From NCBI RefSeq assembly GCF_027172205.1, contig NC_070603.1:34901001-34965000 (forward strand): 64,000 nucleotides of DNA, read 5' to 3'. A program made the translations under genes and the position numbers. Numbering within the stretch: the stretch's first letter is position 1; the number at the start of each line of letters is the position of its first letter. Positions 1-11,765 of the stretch are shown here, in pieces. This stretch comes from Podarcis raffonei (Eukaryota; Chordata; Lepidosauria; Squamata; Lacertidae). The notes under the pieces were generated by a model that did not search any database, was not told where the DNA came from, and saw only the letters and a program-made list of their open reading frames with translations.

Positions 1-369
1 GTGAAGGCTGGAATGTGAAGGTTGTGTTTGCAGGAGAACCATGCGAGAAGGATGTGTAGGAGCTATTGCTGTAACTGTTGAGGAAAAAGGAGGGAGGGTT
101 AAACCAGTATAAGCTAGTAGAAAGACGTATTGCCATATAGGGACATAACAGCCCCTTTGCTTCCCTGTGCTTGCAATTGTATAAATGTGTATACTTCTTT
201 CATATTTGGTGTGCCATCCATAACTACTTGCTGGTTGAGGCTGTGTGAAACCAGCCTTGCAATATCTAAATAAATGTCCTATTTGACTAACAATTGGTGT
301 CCGGATTCTGTTGGCCATCCAGGCTGAACCCACAGGGTATTGGGTACTGAACTCCAATATTTCCCCAGC
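1..369 (+). mobile_element. LTR-like fragment, probable solo or partial retroviral LTR (fossil)
   Basis: The layout is that of a retroelement LTR 3' half. There is a TATA-like TATAAATG at about 180, an AATAAA signal at about 270, a U5-like stretch after it containing TTGGTGTCCGG, and a CA end at about 368. No coding remnant is visible beside it and the left end is outside the window. The family is not determined; an endogenous-retrovirus origin is the best guess. It lies just upstream of the first visible exon of receptor copy 1. Confidence 0.4.
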
Positions 370-496
370 ATAACCAAACCTGGAACATTAGGTTAAAGAG
401 CAGGTAATAAATTGTAAACAAGAACAAGAACAGAACAAGGACTTTTGAATCTTACCATACTGACACATTCATCTTCTCATTTTGTCCCCACTCCAG

Positions 497-3400
497 AAGC
501 CACCCAGAAACAGAATTGTAGGTATCACGATGTGGCTGAGTACCTGAACATCTCTTCTAATAAGGATCTCTTCTTATACACCATACCTCTGAATGATTGG
601 GAAAAGCCTATAGAAGTTCAACTAGACTTCACCCTGGTGTCCATCCTTTCAGTGGTAAGAGAGAATAATCATTGCATGGTTGGTTGCCAGTGATGGGGCT
701 AAGCACAAATACTGGGGAGGGGGCAAAGAAAGGGAAGGGAGGTTGGATGTGGAGTGCTGCCTTACAATTGCAAACTGTTGGGGGAAATTGCAGAACAGTC
801 GCTTACTGGATTCATAGCTTCAATTCTAGCTGTGTGTGACAGGCAGGGCCACCAGCCAGTTGGGGACAGGTGGATTTTTAAAGAGGGACATCCATCTCCC
901 ACCCACCCACCTTCCAGTTGTACCACCAATATATCTGTCTCTGTGTTAATTCTCTAGGACAGGAGGAAAATAATATGTTAATCTTTTCCCTTTTGGTTCC
1001 TTGCAGCAAGAAAAATTGCAGGTGGTCACATTCTATTTCTGGATGTATGTGGTGAGGTCCTCTTTCTTCTCTGTAAATAGCAAACAGTTCTATCCTCCCA
1101 TGATTTTATTTTATTTTATTGTAAGTAATATATTTTTTCTTTCCTCTAGTTCTGGGACAATGAATTTGTCTCATGGAATCCCTTGGATTTCTGTAACATT
1201 ACGAATATCACTTTGCCTGTGAACCTTTTTTGGACCCCAGACCTCTATATAGATGAACGGTAATGCTGCTTTTATCCTATGGTGAATGTGTTTCCAAACT
1301 GCATTTTCAGGGCAAATTCACAGGGTTGCTTTTGGTGCAGCCATGTACTGAAACCACTTTGCCATATCTATTCCAAGGCATTGAGAAGGCTGCCTGCCAT
1401 GATAGCCAGAGGTTTAACAGCACTGGGCTGGGGGCTGAGCACAAATGCAGACACCATTGCCAGGGCTAAGGCAAGAACCTGTGAATTTTGCGTTGTTTGA
1501 CTGAGTTCAGATTGCCTCACTTCTTCTTGGCACAGAGTTTGGTCTAAGGGCTCGTCCACATTCTGCTTGTTCTTCACCCCCAGTTTCCCGCTGATGTCAT
1601 GGGAATAAATTAGAAAATTGTGCAAGTTTTGATTCATTATTCGTTTGTTATAAGTATTTTATATCATCATTCAGTTATATTTTATGTTTTATTATTGTCA
1701 TGAAGTCAATATCTACACGTTGACCCTTTAGATCAGGGGTAGTCAACCTTTTTGTATGTATTTTACCATCTTTCTTGATGGTAAAATTTCCTTACCACCC
1801 ACCAGTGCTCGATGGAAGGAGGATTCAACTTTTGCCGTAGAACCCCCGACCGCCCATCTAGAATCCTGAAACTAGTGGGCGGTAGGGACCAGGCTGACAA
1901 TCCCTACTTTAGTTGGTTGTTCCAACAAATAGTTGGTAGACCATGAGACTCTTAATCTCAGGGTTGTGGGTTTGGGCCCCACATTGAGCAAACAGATTCC
2001 TGCATCGCAGGGGGTTGGACTAGATCAGCCTTTCTCAGCTGTGGGTCCCCAGATGTTGTTGAACTACAACTCCCATCACCCCTAGCTAGCAAGGCCAGGG
2101 CTCAGGGATGATGGGAGTTGTAGTCCAACAACATCTGGGGACCCACAGGTTGAGAACCGCTGGACTAGATGATCCTCAGGGTCGCTTCCAAGTCTGCAAT
2201 TCTATGATTAACAATGAGGCTTCCCATGTAGGGGCCAGACTTACGGGTTATCTAATCTGTACAAAATGCAAAGCTTTCCTAATTACAATATGCTGTCTTT
2301 AGGGCAGATGAAGACAAGTTCACACAGAGCCCTTTTGCTTATGTATCAGCCGACAGTTCCATTCAAATGTTTCAAGCCTACCGACTGACTTCATCCTGCA
2401 GTCTGGATGTCCATGCGTTTCCTTTCGATCAACAAAAATGCAACATAAGCATAATGTCATCAATACATTCAGGTAAAACCATGTATTTCGTTGAACTGGC
2501 ATGATAGTTGGCTTCTCTCTTTTCATTTGTACCCTCTTGAATGCACACCCCCAATTTGCACCCCATGAACTCACTCTTATGTTGAACTCCAAACCACCAC
2601 ACTTCACCCCCTTTTTTCACCTATCTCGGCAATTATTGTAACCAGGGGCTGCAGCCCAGCTTGTGTGGCTCACCAACCCCACTAAACCCTACACAGCTTG
2701 CCAACTCCCCTCCGTTTACACCTCACCCAACCCCCAATCCCGCCACAGCTCTCCCAATGGCCCCAAAGCCCTAACAGCTTGCCCAACCCCCCCCTTGCAC
2801 ATCACCAACCCCTACCTCCAATGGGGTTGCCAACAAATGGAGCATAGTTTCTGCTGTAGGAAGAGACAAGAATGGCTGCATTTTAAAATGCAGGTTTTTT
2901 TTCGCACCTCAGAGCAGCAGCGTGGGGGTGGCGGGAACAGATGAAGAGGAGATTTTCTCCCATTTGTTCCACCCCTCCCCAACATTTATGGCATGGCTGC
3001 AGATGTACTAAGAAGCGAAAAATGCCTGAATTTCCAATTGCAGCATGATGACAGCCATACAACTTTATTATGTTGTAAGATAAGATTGGGTTAGTCAAGT
3101 CCATTATAGTGGTACCTCAGATTAAGAACGTAATTCATTCCGGAGGTCTGTTCTTAACCTGAAACTGTTCTTAACCTGAGGTACCACTTTAGCTAATGGG
3201 GCCTCCTGCTGCTGCAGCACGATTTCTGTTCTCATCCTGAAGCAAAGTTCTTAACCTGAGGTACTATTTATGGGTTAGCGGAGTCTGTAACCTGAAGTGT
3301 CTGTAACCTGAGGTACCACTGTACTTTCAATGGGTCGATGTGAAGTAGGACTAGCATGGGGAACAAGCCATTATTATTTGTTTGCTGTATTTCTTATCCA

Positions 3401-6400
3401 CCCTTCACCAGGAGGTCCCCACTATATACTCAGCTTGTGTCTTTCTGAATGTGCCCTATGTTCCCTGTTTTCTGCATCTTTCTTCACTCTCTCCCCATTA
3501 TCACTCTTCCCTGCAAGTTTGCTCCCCTTGCCAATGCTCAAAGTCGCCTCTCAAAATTAATTCAGAGTTGCTCCCATTGGAGGCTGACCATGTGTGTGCT
3601 ACTGATACATCAATACCATTTTTGGTGTGATGAAACACCGGGGCTTAATTCTCACACTGAGCAAACTGTGGGACAAGATGGAACAGTTATGACACAACCT
3701 TAAAAGGAAGACCTAATATGGATGTGACTGTGATTTTCTATACTGCCCTGAAGTAACAACCTTCCGTATCATTTCTCTTCTACTGCCTCTAGATAAGGAA
3801 ATGATAATCGTGAGCAACAAATCTTCCAAGAAGGCGAACCAAGATAGTCGCAAAAATTACTTGACCAGTGGGGAATGGAAGTTTGAGGAGCTGAGAATCA
3901 TTGAGCACATCATGGAATATGATATAATTAACTTCAGTGCTGTCACTTATGAGGTATTTGGTTTCTAATACATTTAAAAAACATGGAAACAGAAAAAGAT
4001 CTCCCCCTATGTAGCTAGTGTTTGTTTTTCATGCTTACGAGTTTTAATCCACACTTATTTTCAGAACTGCTGCTTAGATTTTAGGTAAATCTTAAAAGGG
4101 TAGTATGTTATTGGCTCATTTTCATTTCTTAAAAAAGAATGCAAGTGTTCTTTGAAATATGTTGATGATGGACACTTCGATTAAAAACAAAACACGGTTA
4201 AACCAACAAGAAAAACAATAAATCAGAAGTTCATTTGGGAGGAATGCTTGCCTAAATAGGTATGTCTACAGGAGCCAGTGGAATGCCAACACTGATGGAG
4301 GCCTTTTGTATTTCAGCAAGGAGGGAGGCATTCCACAGCCCTGGTGCCATCAAGTTCTGATTACAGTCATACCTCGGGTTGAATATGCTTCATGTTGAGC
4401 GAGTTCGAGTTGTGCTCCGTGGCAACCCGGAAGTAACGGAGCACGTTACTTCCAGGTTTCGCTGCTCGTGCTCAAAATGACGTCACACGCATGCGCAGAA
4501 GCAGCGAAAAGCGTGCCGTCACTAGTTACGTTTGCTTCTGGATGTGAACGGGGCTCCGGAACGGATCCCATTCGCATCCCGAGGTACCACTGTATTGAAA
4601 TTTTGCCTGCCAGGCCATTACAGACAGAGAAACCTTTGTTTTCCTTCAATGGTAAATCCCTCAGTGGTACGGGGACCCATTTCAGGGTTTCTGCAGCAGC
4701 TCTTTTGACCCCACTCCAGGTCCTGCCAGGGGCTCCATTGTTTCCTACAATTGTTATTGTTATTAATATTACATTTATATCCCATTTTTCCTTCTGAAAC
4801 ATTTTTGGAGGAGGGAAGACGGTGGTCCCACCCACCAATGGGTTGCTAAGAATAAGGACTGTGAATGAATGTATGCTACTAATGAGACTGAAAAGAGAGT
4901 TCCATTCTTTGCTGTAATCTTCATTTTTATTTATTCATTTCCCCCCCTTTTTGGACAGATTTCTATGAAGAGGCGCTCCATTTTGTATGTGTTGGTTCTG
5001 ATCCTCCCAACTTTAACTCTCTTTTTGCTGGATATGGCTATTTCTTTTGCATCTGCCTCTCCTGGAGAAAAGATTGCCTTCAAAATGACATTGATCCTTC
5101 AAATCTCATTTTTGTCAATGATTCTTAATGATATGCTACCCGCAACATCGGATAATCCACCAGTCATAGGTAAACCGCCTTTTATACATGTCTTATTTCA
5201 GTGCCGGTAGCCTTTGAACACTTAGGGTCTGTCAAATAGTTTTGATTGCTTTCATTGGACTAATTCACATTGTGGTTTAGTTAGTGAGCAGGTCCCTGGG
5301 TCAGTAACTAACTTTTAGTTGGAGGTACATTTTGTGAATCATCATTATCTTGCACGGTACAAAAATAGAATAACAATACCCCCTTAGCAATTTGTTTAGC
5401 ACTTTAATATGGTCAAATCACTTCAAATATAGTATCTTTCAAATCATATAGCAACCCTGTAAAGCAGGTCAGTATTATTATCCCTATCTTCCAGCTTGAA
5501 GGTGAATAATTATTATTTTATTATTATGTATTACATTTGTATGCCTCCCTTTACCCGTAGATCCCAAGGCGGTTTACAACATAAATCACAATATATATTT
5601 TTTTAAAACCAGAAAATCCATAATAAAAACAAAAACAACCCAATAGTATCCCTTCCCACAACACATTTTAAAAGGGCGAAATAAATAAACAAAATTGTCC
5701 AGTAGCATCTTAGAGATCAACTAAGTTTGTTCCGGGTATAAGCTTTCGTGTGCATGCACACTTCTTCAGATACACTGAAACAGAAGTCACCAGACCTTTA
5801 TATATAGTGGGAGGGTGGGGTGTGATTCTTTTCAGAAGAGTAGTAGGAGATGGGTATTGACTCAATGGGTATAGTAAAAATGTTGACGACTGTTAATGAC
5901 TGCAATTAGTCCTACAAGAAAAAGCAAGGGATAGCATGCAGATGACCAAAAATAGCTATAGCATATGTAATGAGACAAGAATCCACTATCTCTATTCAGA
6001 CTAGTTCTATCCATAGTTTTCAGTTTAGACCAACATGGCTACCTACCTGAATTTTAAAAGGGCATTAGACATCAATCAGCCAAAGGCCTGGTTGAAGAGG
6101 AATGGTCTACCTGGTGCTTAAAGGTGTATAATGAAGGTGCCAGGTGAACCTCCCTGGGGAGAGGATTCCACAAACAGGGAGCCACTGCAGAAAAGGCCTG
6201 TTTTCTCATGTTGCTGCCCTCCAGACCTTCCTTCTTACTAGGAGGGAGAGAAGGGGTTGGGAAGGGAAGGAAAGGAGCTTGACGCAGTGCAAGTACACTA
6301 GCAGGAGTGCCAGACAGGCTCTGCTGATGCACTCACCCCAGACTGCCCCTCTCTGTTGCCTCCTCTCTCTCCATGACAGTAAGTGGTAAGTGATGTCACT

Positions 6401-8288
6401 GTTGCAACGTGAAAGAGGCAGCTCCACCACACTAGGCCACTTCTGAATTCAAGGACACATTCTAGCCAAGCAGACACTCAAGGAGAGCAAAGGGCAAGCC
6501 TATTGATAAGGACTTGGCCCACTGAGAGTTTCAAGCACTGGAAGAGTCCTTGGGTTCCCCATTCCCACATTAAAGAAAAGACCTCTGAGGGATGCTAGCT
6601 TTTCACCACCCGTGTTTCTTCTTCTTCTTCAATGCAGCCATGTTTTTCACTGGGATGTTTGTATTTCTGGTCCTTGGTATCTTGGAGAACGCTTTCGTAC
6701 TCTATCTCAGAGAGAAGAGACCAAAGTTGCCATCCTTCAAGGGGAATAAATTCATGAATAGAATCCTGAGCAAGAAGAAAGAGGAATGCGAGAGCCCAGC
6801 GATCCATTTAGGTAAGCGTTTTCCGAAATGTAAACTGTTTACCGTAAGGAGGTGGGGCACCTATAAAGCAGAAGGGTGCAGATATCAAGCACCATCATCC
6901 ATTACTATAAGAAACCTTTTCGCACAAGGGTATGCACAGGATTTAAGTACAGTGGTACCTCGGGTTACAGGCGCTTCAGGTTACAGACGCTTCAGGTTAC
7001 AGACTCCGCTAACCCAGAAATAGTACCTTGGGTTAAGAACTTTGCTTCAGGATGAGAACAGAAATCGCGCGGCGGCAGTGGGAGGCCCCATTAGCTAAAG
7101 TGGTACCTCAGGTTAAGAACAGTTTCAGGTAAGAACGGACCTCCAGAACGAATTAAGTTCTTAACCAGAGGTACCACTGTATACACTGTTAAAAAGAAAA
7201 ACAAATCATTGAGACGCACCCGCTGGAGAGCTGGAATTTGTTTATTGATTGATTTATTAAACAGATTTCGAATAAACAGATTTAGAATAAATTCATCAAG
7301 TAGTGTACATCTCCCACCAGAATGTGCAGTTGGAACAAGCTTGTATTCTTTTCTGAGTAATGTGTGAAATGGATCTGAGGCGTCAAGCTGTCAGCATAGC
7401 TCAAATAAGTAAGTGTGGAAGGAAGCAATCCATATTAATCTAAGGTGTGGGCAATTTCACAAGTTTCATTCATTCTGTTAAGCCTCAGATATGTCACATC
7501 TGATCCCTTTCATGCACTTTCATGCAATATAGAAAGTGGAAATAAGCTTAAATCAGATGCAAGCTCTTCTTCATTCATTACGTACTGGAAAATATTAATA
7601 TTGCTCTTAGAGCCATTTAACCTGCATATCTTAAGGCTGAAACACTTATCTGGAACAACATTCAACTAAACTTGATGGTGGAACTTAGCTCTCAGTAGGC
7701 ATGCATAGAATTGCACTGCAAGAGCCTTCTTGATTTGCATGGTCTTCTCCAGCACTTTGAGTCTTGCAAGGAAAACAAAGGCCCTGTCTGGAATCAGATA
7801 ACTGGCATTTGTTTTAATGAAGGTGGAGTTATGTTGCTTCACATTGCATTATAACAGATGCAAAATGTCCAACATGGCTTCCAGTGAACCATATGCCAGA
7901 ATTTGGAATCAAAGAAGCAGTTCTTTAACTCTCCATTCCTTTATTCTCAAACAATGTCTGTTCCCAAACATAACAGATTAACAGATTAACATATATCCTC
8001 CTCATTTTCATCTGTACAGGAGACAGGTGCCCCAAAGAGAACCAGCCGGCAGATGGATTTCCCTTGCCAGCAAAAGACAGTGAAGATGACAGCTTGGTGT
8101 TTCTGAAACATCTGAATATGGAACTGCAACAGATCAAGAAACATCTCTCTCTAGAAGAACGCCAGGATGACCCTGAATCAGTCGCGTGGAATAAAACAAT
8201 GGCCCTTGTGGAGAAAGGGCTTTATTACACCCGCCTGATTTTATCTGTCATCTTTTTAGCTGTTATTATCATACAGTGGACGCGCTGA
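497..8288 (+). CDS. 5-HT3-like pentameric ligand-gated ion channel subunit, copy 1 (exon 1 outside window)
   Basis: Plasma-membrane Cys-loop receptor subunit, closest to the HTR3C/D/E group. Visible coding exons: 497-654, 1007-1051, 1150-1259, 2303-2472, 3793-3953, 4959-5169, 6638-6811, 8020-8288, all GT-AG with matching phases, giving about 432 residues. Exon 497 starts in phase 1, so the signal-peptide exon must lie upstream. Seen: WRKP-like EKPIEVQLDF strand, VSWNP motif, the Cys loop CSLDVHAFPFDQQKC with 13 residues between cysteines, M1 with its proline, M2 with E-1', L9' and D20', M3, an intracellular loop with an amphipathic MA helix, and M4 ending just before the stop. Two N-I-T sequons follow DFC. 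The loop-B Trp of 5-HT3A is Ser (MSSIHS). E129 of loop A is kept (IDER). It forms a tandem pair with the copy at 15911-28364. No frameshift or internal stop is seen. Channel-subunit identity is sure; ligand and stoichiometry are unknown. Confidence 0.9.
1734..1906. mobile_element. hAT-type MITE
   Basis: A 173-bp element with terminal inverted repeats CAGGGGTAGTCAACC and its imperfect complement at the right end. It is flanked by an 8-bp target duplication, CTTTAGAT on the left (1726-1733) and CTTTAGTT on the right (1907-1914). It lies in intron 4 of receptor copy 1 and has no coding capacity. Confidence 0.65.
1915..2209 (+). repeat. tRNA-Lys-derived SINE with CR1-like 3' end, split by a hAT MITE
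   Basis: The head contains GAGACTCTTAATCTCAGGGT followed by a B-box-like GTGGGTTTGGGCCCC, matching the anticodon arm and T arm of tRNA-Lys(CTT). The 3' part (GGGGTTGGACTAGATGA, then AATTCTATGATT) matches the CR1 3' end seen in reverse at 62095-62165. A palindromic MITE is inserted at GACTAGAT. The 5' boundary is approximate. Confidence 0.7.
2026..2162. mobile_element. Palindromic hAT-type MITE nested in the SINE
   Basis: A 137-bp near-perfect palindrome. Both arms carry ACAACTCCCATCA-type sequence and GGGTCCCCAGATGTTGTTG. The perfect 8-bp target duplication GACTAGAT is at 2018-2025 and 2163-2170. Because it interrupts the SINE, it is the younger insertion. Confidence 0.75.
3107..3321 (+). 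mobile_element. Tigger-like MITE, copy A
   Basis: The ends carry the family terminal repeat CAGTGGTACCTCGGGTTA (first base changed to T here), flanked by TA on both sides (3105-3106, 3322-3323). Inside are degenerate second copies of the terminal motif (GAGGTACCACTTTAGC, GAGGTACTATTT). TA duplication plus such termini fits the pogo/Tigger branch of Tc1/mariner. It lies in intron 5 of receptor copy 1. Confidence 0.75.
4200..4372 (-). repeat. L2-like LINE fragment
   Basis: The stretch on a collapsed reading of an L2-like C-terminal region (GGAGCCAGTGG, GCATTCCACAGCC) resembles the antisense of other L2 copies in this window, for example at 56930-56960. It stops at the MITE starting at 4374, and similar sequence may resume at 4600-4800. 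The match is weak. Confidence 0.35.
4374..4592. mobile_element. Tigger-related palindromic MITE, divergent subfamily
   Basis: The ends CAGTCATACCTCGGGTT and CCGAGGTACCACTG are flanked by TA (4372-4373, 4593-4594). The interior differs from the common family. It contains a full cAMP-response-element octamer TGACGTCA (4478-4485) and an NRF1-like GCATGCGCA (4489-4497). It lies in intron 6 of receptor copy 1. Confidence 0.65.
5444..5515 (-). repeat. MIR/CORE-SINE-like fragment
   Basis: Contains the antisense MIR-type motif AGCAACCCTGTAAAGCAGG followed by ATTATTATCCC. It is a short decayed fragment directly beside an L2 tail. Confidence 0.4.
5516..6245 (-). repeat. L2-like LINE 3' end (antisense), interrupted at 5678-6050
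   Basis: The left part has an ATT-rich tail then CAAGGCGGTTTACAACATAA, the usual antisense L2 3' end. The right part (6051-6245) resembles the antisense of the L2 C-terminal ORF (TTCCACAAACAGGGAGCCAC). The two halves are separated by a retroelement insertion with its own target duplication. Confidence 0.5.
5678..6050 (-). mobile_element. Unclassified retroelement fragment (possibly Penelope-like)
   Basis: A 373-bp insertion flanked by a perfect 13-bp duplication ATTTTAAAAGGGC (5665-5677 and 6051-6063). Read on the minus strand it begins GGTAGCCATGTTGGTC and contains GTGTGCATGCACACGAAAGC, a sequence I associate with a widespread sauropsid retroelement tail. The family name is a guess. It inserted into an older L2 fragment inside intron 7 of receptor copy 1. 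Confidence 0.5.
6950..7179 (-). mobile_element. Tigger-like MITE, copy B
   Basis: Starts CAGTGGTACCTCGGGTTACA and ends with the complement CCACTG, flanked by TA on both sides. Inverted relative to copy A. It lies in intron 8 of receptor copy 1, 138 bases after that intron's donor. Confidence 0.75.
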
Positions 8289-9344
8289 ATTATAGATTAT
8301 TGGCCTTTGTGGTGGAACAAGGAGCATGGCATTTTTGTAGACTAGATCACATAATTGATGCACGTGATACAATTGCACTACATTACCACCAGTTAAGTTG
8401 TATAAAGTTAGGAAATGCCGTGGGACTAAATGTCTAATGCTGTTGGATATTAAATTACTAATTTCAAAGCAAATTATTCTTGGAAATATGTGAAAACAGG
8501 ACAAAATTTGCCACTTAACTGAGCCTTGCAAAACCAATTATTCTGAAATACTGGTTTTCCAAGTCTTCACTGGGTGGCATATTTTCTGACCTGGCATCAA
8601 TGCATGCCATCCTTGGGCAGTTGCCAGGGTTTCAAGGGGGTTCATCAACTTGAAAAGGGTGTCTTTGTCCAGGAATAAATTACCTACAATGCTCCAGAGC
8701 AACAGAGGCATTGTGGGAACTTGAAATGGCAAGAGCTGGAGCCAGTTGCCTAGTGCTGCCATCAGGTAATCCAGGAAAAGAACAAGAAGGGCTAAATTTT
8801 GGCAGGGATATCATCTCCAGGCCTATGTTGGGAGAAGCAGCAACAGGCAAAATCCTTCCTTCTGTGCAACTAGTAAAGGCTCAGAAGCTCCCTGAGCTCT
8901 ATTGTATTTGACAACTCCAGGAAAACAAAGTAAGCATGTGTGAAATTAGTCTAATTTATACATCTAGTTATGATCAGCAATATGAGTTTAAAGAGCAATA
9001 TCAGTTTGGGCATGAGCAATTTAACTTGGCCAAAAAGGAAACCGGGAGCATTGTTCGCTTCACTTTCTGTGAACTGCTGCCAAAAATCTTATAATTGCAT
9101 GAAATGAGTGATGCATAATAAAGAAGTGAATTGACAATATTGTTGCTTCATCTTGCCAGTAAGAAGATCCCTGGTGAATCAGGTCAAAGGCCCATCTAGT
9201 CCAGCATCCTGTTCTCGCAGTGAGATGCAGCATCCCTTGTGTTTATGGTTGTCCCTGAGGAGGACATTGTTGTTGATATGTAGCTGGGAGGTGCATATAG
9301 CAGCCTGAAGTCTCAGGAGCATCATCTTGCTGCTGTTGGTATTC
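8289..9344 (+). other. 3' flank of receptor copy 1
   Basis: No gene is seen. The best poly(A) signal candidate is AATAAA at 9117-9122, about 830 bases after the stop; an earlier AATAAA lies near 8672. From about 9162 to 9260 there is a dispersed repeat (AAAGGCCCATCTAGTCCAGC) that recurs in decayed form near 13870, 21010 and 61200. Confidence 0.35.
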
Positions 9345-9394
9345 ATCTCTCTCTCAAGAGAGAGAGAGAGACAATGGAGTTTCCCTCAGGGGTG

Positions 9395-10128
9395 GTCAAA
9401 TTGCTGTGTTAAGAGCACCAAAGCGACCTCCCTGGTGCACAAGCCTGCGCAGTATGTATGGGGGTACTGGGCTGCCCATATGACAAGACCCCCCCCTCAG
9501 TCTTGCTGATGTGGTCCAAAGGAAAGCAGAGCAATGCCTACCTGCCCGCAAAATGTCTTGCCAGAGTGATGCATGTTCTAGTTATCTCCCACTTAGACTA
9601 CTGCAATGGGGCTACCTTTGAAGGTGACCCGGAAACTACAACTAATCCAGAATGTGGCAGCTAGACTGGTGACTGGGGGCAGCCACTGAGACCACATAAC
9701 ACCGGTCTTGAAAGACCTACATTGGCTCCCAGTATGTTTCCGAGCACAATTCAAAGTGTTGGTGTTGACCTTTAAAGCCTTAAACGGCCTCGGCCCAGTA
9801 TACCTGAAGGAGCATCTCCACCCCCATCGTTCTGCCCGGATGCTGAGGTCCAGCGCCGAGGGCCTTCTGGTGGTTCCCTCACTGTGAGAAGCAAACCTAC
9901 AGGGAACCAGGCAGAGGGCCTTCTCGGTAGTGGCGCCCGCCCTGTGGAACGCCCTCCCATCAGATGTCAAAGAGATAAACAACTACCTGACATTTAGAAG
10001 ACATCTGAAGTTAGCCCTGTTCAGGGAAGTTTTTAATGTGTGACATTTTAATGTATTTTTAATCTTTGTTGGAAGCCACCCAGAGTGGCTGGGGAAACTA
10101 AGCCAGATGGGTGGGGTACAAGTAATAA

Positions 10129-10172
<44 letters not shown>

Positions 10173-10815
10173 GAGTTTTGATTTGATATCCCGCTTTATC
10201 ACTACCCTAAGGAGGATCAGAGTCTTCCTTCTCCTGGATGGGCCCCTTTCCCAGGTTGATGAGCCCCACCTGCTCCTCACTTCCCTCTGCAGCACGTGCA
10301 GAAATCACCTTCTTGACCATTGGAACCACTAGCAGTCTTGCCTGCTCAATCAGCCAGAGCCTGTCTTCACATGCAGGGGAAGTCCCTAACTCAACAAGGG
10401 TTTGAGACCCATTGGCTACCCAGTGGGGGAAGAAGCCTCTTGGGCACCTGGGGCGGGGCGCCCAGGGGCGGGGTGAACCACCCATAGAGGCGGGGCACGT
10501 GGCACGGCATGGCGTGGCACCCATAGGGATGGGCAGAGGCAGAGCTAGTGGCGGCAGCGCACATCCCAGAGGGGTGTGCCAGCGGCAAAGAGCTGCATGG
10601 GGGGGCACCTCCCAAGGCGATGCTACGCCTCCTCAGGGATGACACTTGGGACGCACCACCCCCACTGCCCCCACCCTGCTCCGCCTCTGCGGTTAACCTC
10701 ACCTGGTTTAGCCAGCCAGTCGAAGCCATTCCCAGGATGTGCCTGCTGTTACATGCTGACAGCTTCTAGGAGCCACAAGTGAGAGCTGGGTGCAGGGTGG
10801 AGACCAAAAGTGGAC
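9395..10815 (+). repeat. Unclassified interspersed repeat, composite, with L2 and SINE inserted
   Basis: Segments 9395-9530 and about 10208-10815 match, in reverse orientation, the sequence at 14115-14770 (for example TTGAGACCCATTGGCTACC and CTGACAGCTTCTAGGAGCCAC). In this copy the middle is replaced by an L2 LINE, a CORE-SINE tail fragment and a GC-rich block at about 10430-10680. I do not recognise the family. Confidence 0.45.
9535..10172 (+). mobile_element. L2-like LINE, 3' end
   Basis: Encodes a decayed C-terminal piece of the L2-type reverse transcriptase ORF (LDYCNG, then HWLPVCFRAQFKVL- and TFKALNGLGPVYLKE-like sequence). This is followed by the usual 3' UTR (GGGAAGTTTTTAATG, CACCCAGAGTGGCTGGGG) and an (ATT)n tail at about 10126-10172. 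It is 5' truncated. Confidence 0.7.
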
Positions 10816-11765
10816 AAACAGAACGAGCACAATGCGTCCCCCCACCAGAGGTACTGCCCCTCCCCTAGCACCTCATACACCCCGAGGATCATCTACATCT
10901 CCTTTTAACAAGATCTCTGCATTTTTTAAATTACTCGGTATAGTTATATTTACCCAGAACTCACTCCTCTTCACCACAAGCTATAAAACACTGAATCTCT
11001 CACACATTATCTGTTGCTTGTGACTGAATGCTGTAATCAGCAGTCGAGTTTGCTAGCTAAACCAAAGGATACTTGGGCTGAGCGTGAGTAAAAGAAACAG
11101 GGGTTACGTTCCAGGGATTGCGTCTAAAGCCCAAATCGTGAGTGAGGTTGCCAAAGTCCTTTTTTCCAAGCTGCCCACCCACCTTCCGCCCCTTTTAAAT
11201 TAATTTACCTATTTCGCAGCATACATCAATCTGAATGCACACAAGTAAAATGTCCATAAATTGCAGGCTAACTGTACTTCAGGCAGTTTTGGTGCAGCTG
11301 CTGTGGCTCATATTTCTTGTTTGTTTGCTGCGCTAGACTGCTGCAGCAAAACAACAAAGAGTGCGTTCTGGTAAGACTGAGGACCCCTCCAGGTGGCCTG
11401 TTAAATAAATGGTTATTTATCCTGAGTTGCTTGCATTGAGATTAGACTGTGCCCAGTCTTTACTGAGCATTTATTCTGACTGATTTGCATGGAGGTGATA
11501 TGGCATTCATGCTTTCTTGCTTGCTTGTTGTATGTTTTCCTCATAGCCATTGTTCATCAACACTTTTCAGCATATTTCCCTGTAACTTTCCTAAACGCAG
11601 GAAGTATTTGTTGTTGTTTTTTTAAGTGGATTTGTTGTCCTCGGGCAATGGAGTGTGTTTTAAAGCCACTTTAACTGCTGAAAGGCTTTCTGAAACTCAG
11701 TCCACCAGAATGCCCCCCCTCCTGAATTTATTCTCTTCCTTTACCTGCTGTGTTTATTATAAGTA
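10816..11765. other. Intergenic, no gene recognised
   Basis: AT-rich intergenic DNA between the two receptor genes. No long or conserved reading frame and no clear RNA gene is seen. Confidence 0.4.

Noticed and set aside
9593-9982. 129-codon minus-strand frame
   Set aside because: It is antisense to an L2 LINE whose real coding direction here is plus.
10207-10729. Overlapping Pro/Gly-rich frames on both strands
   Set aside because: They lie in a GC-rich block of an interspersed repeat, with no splice context or domain.
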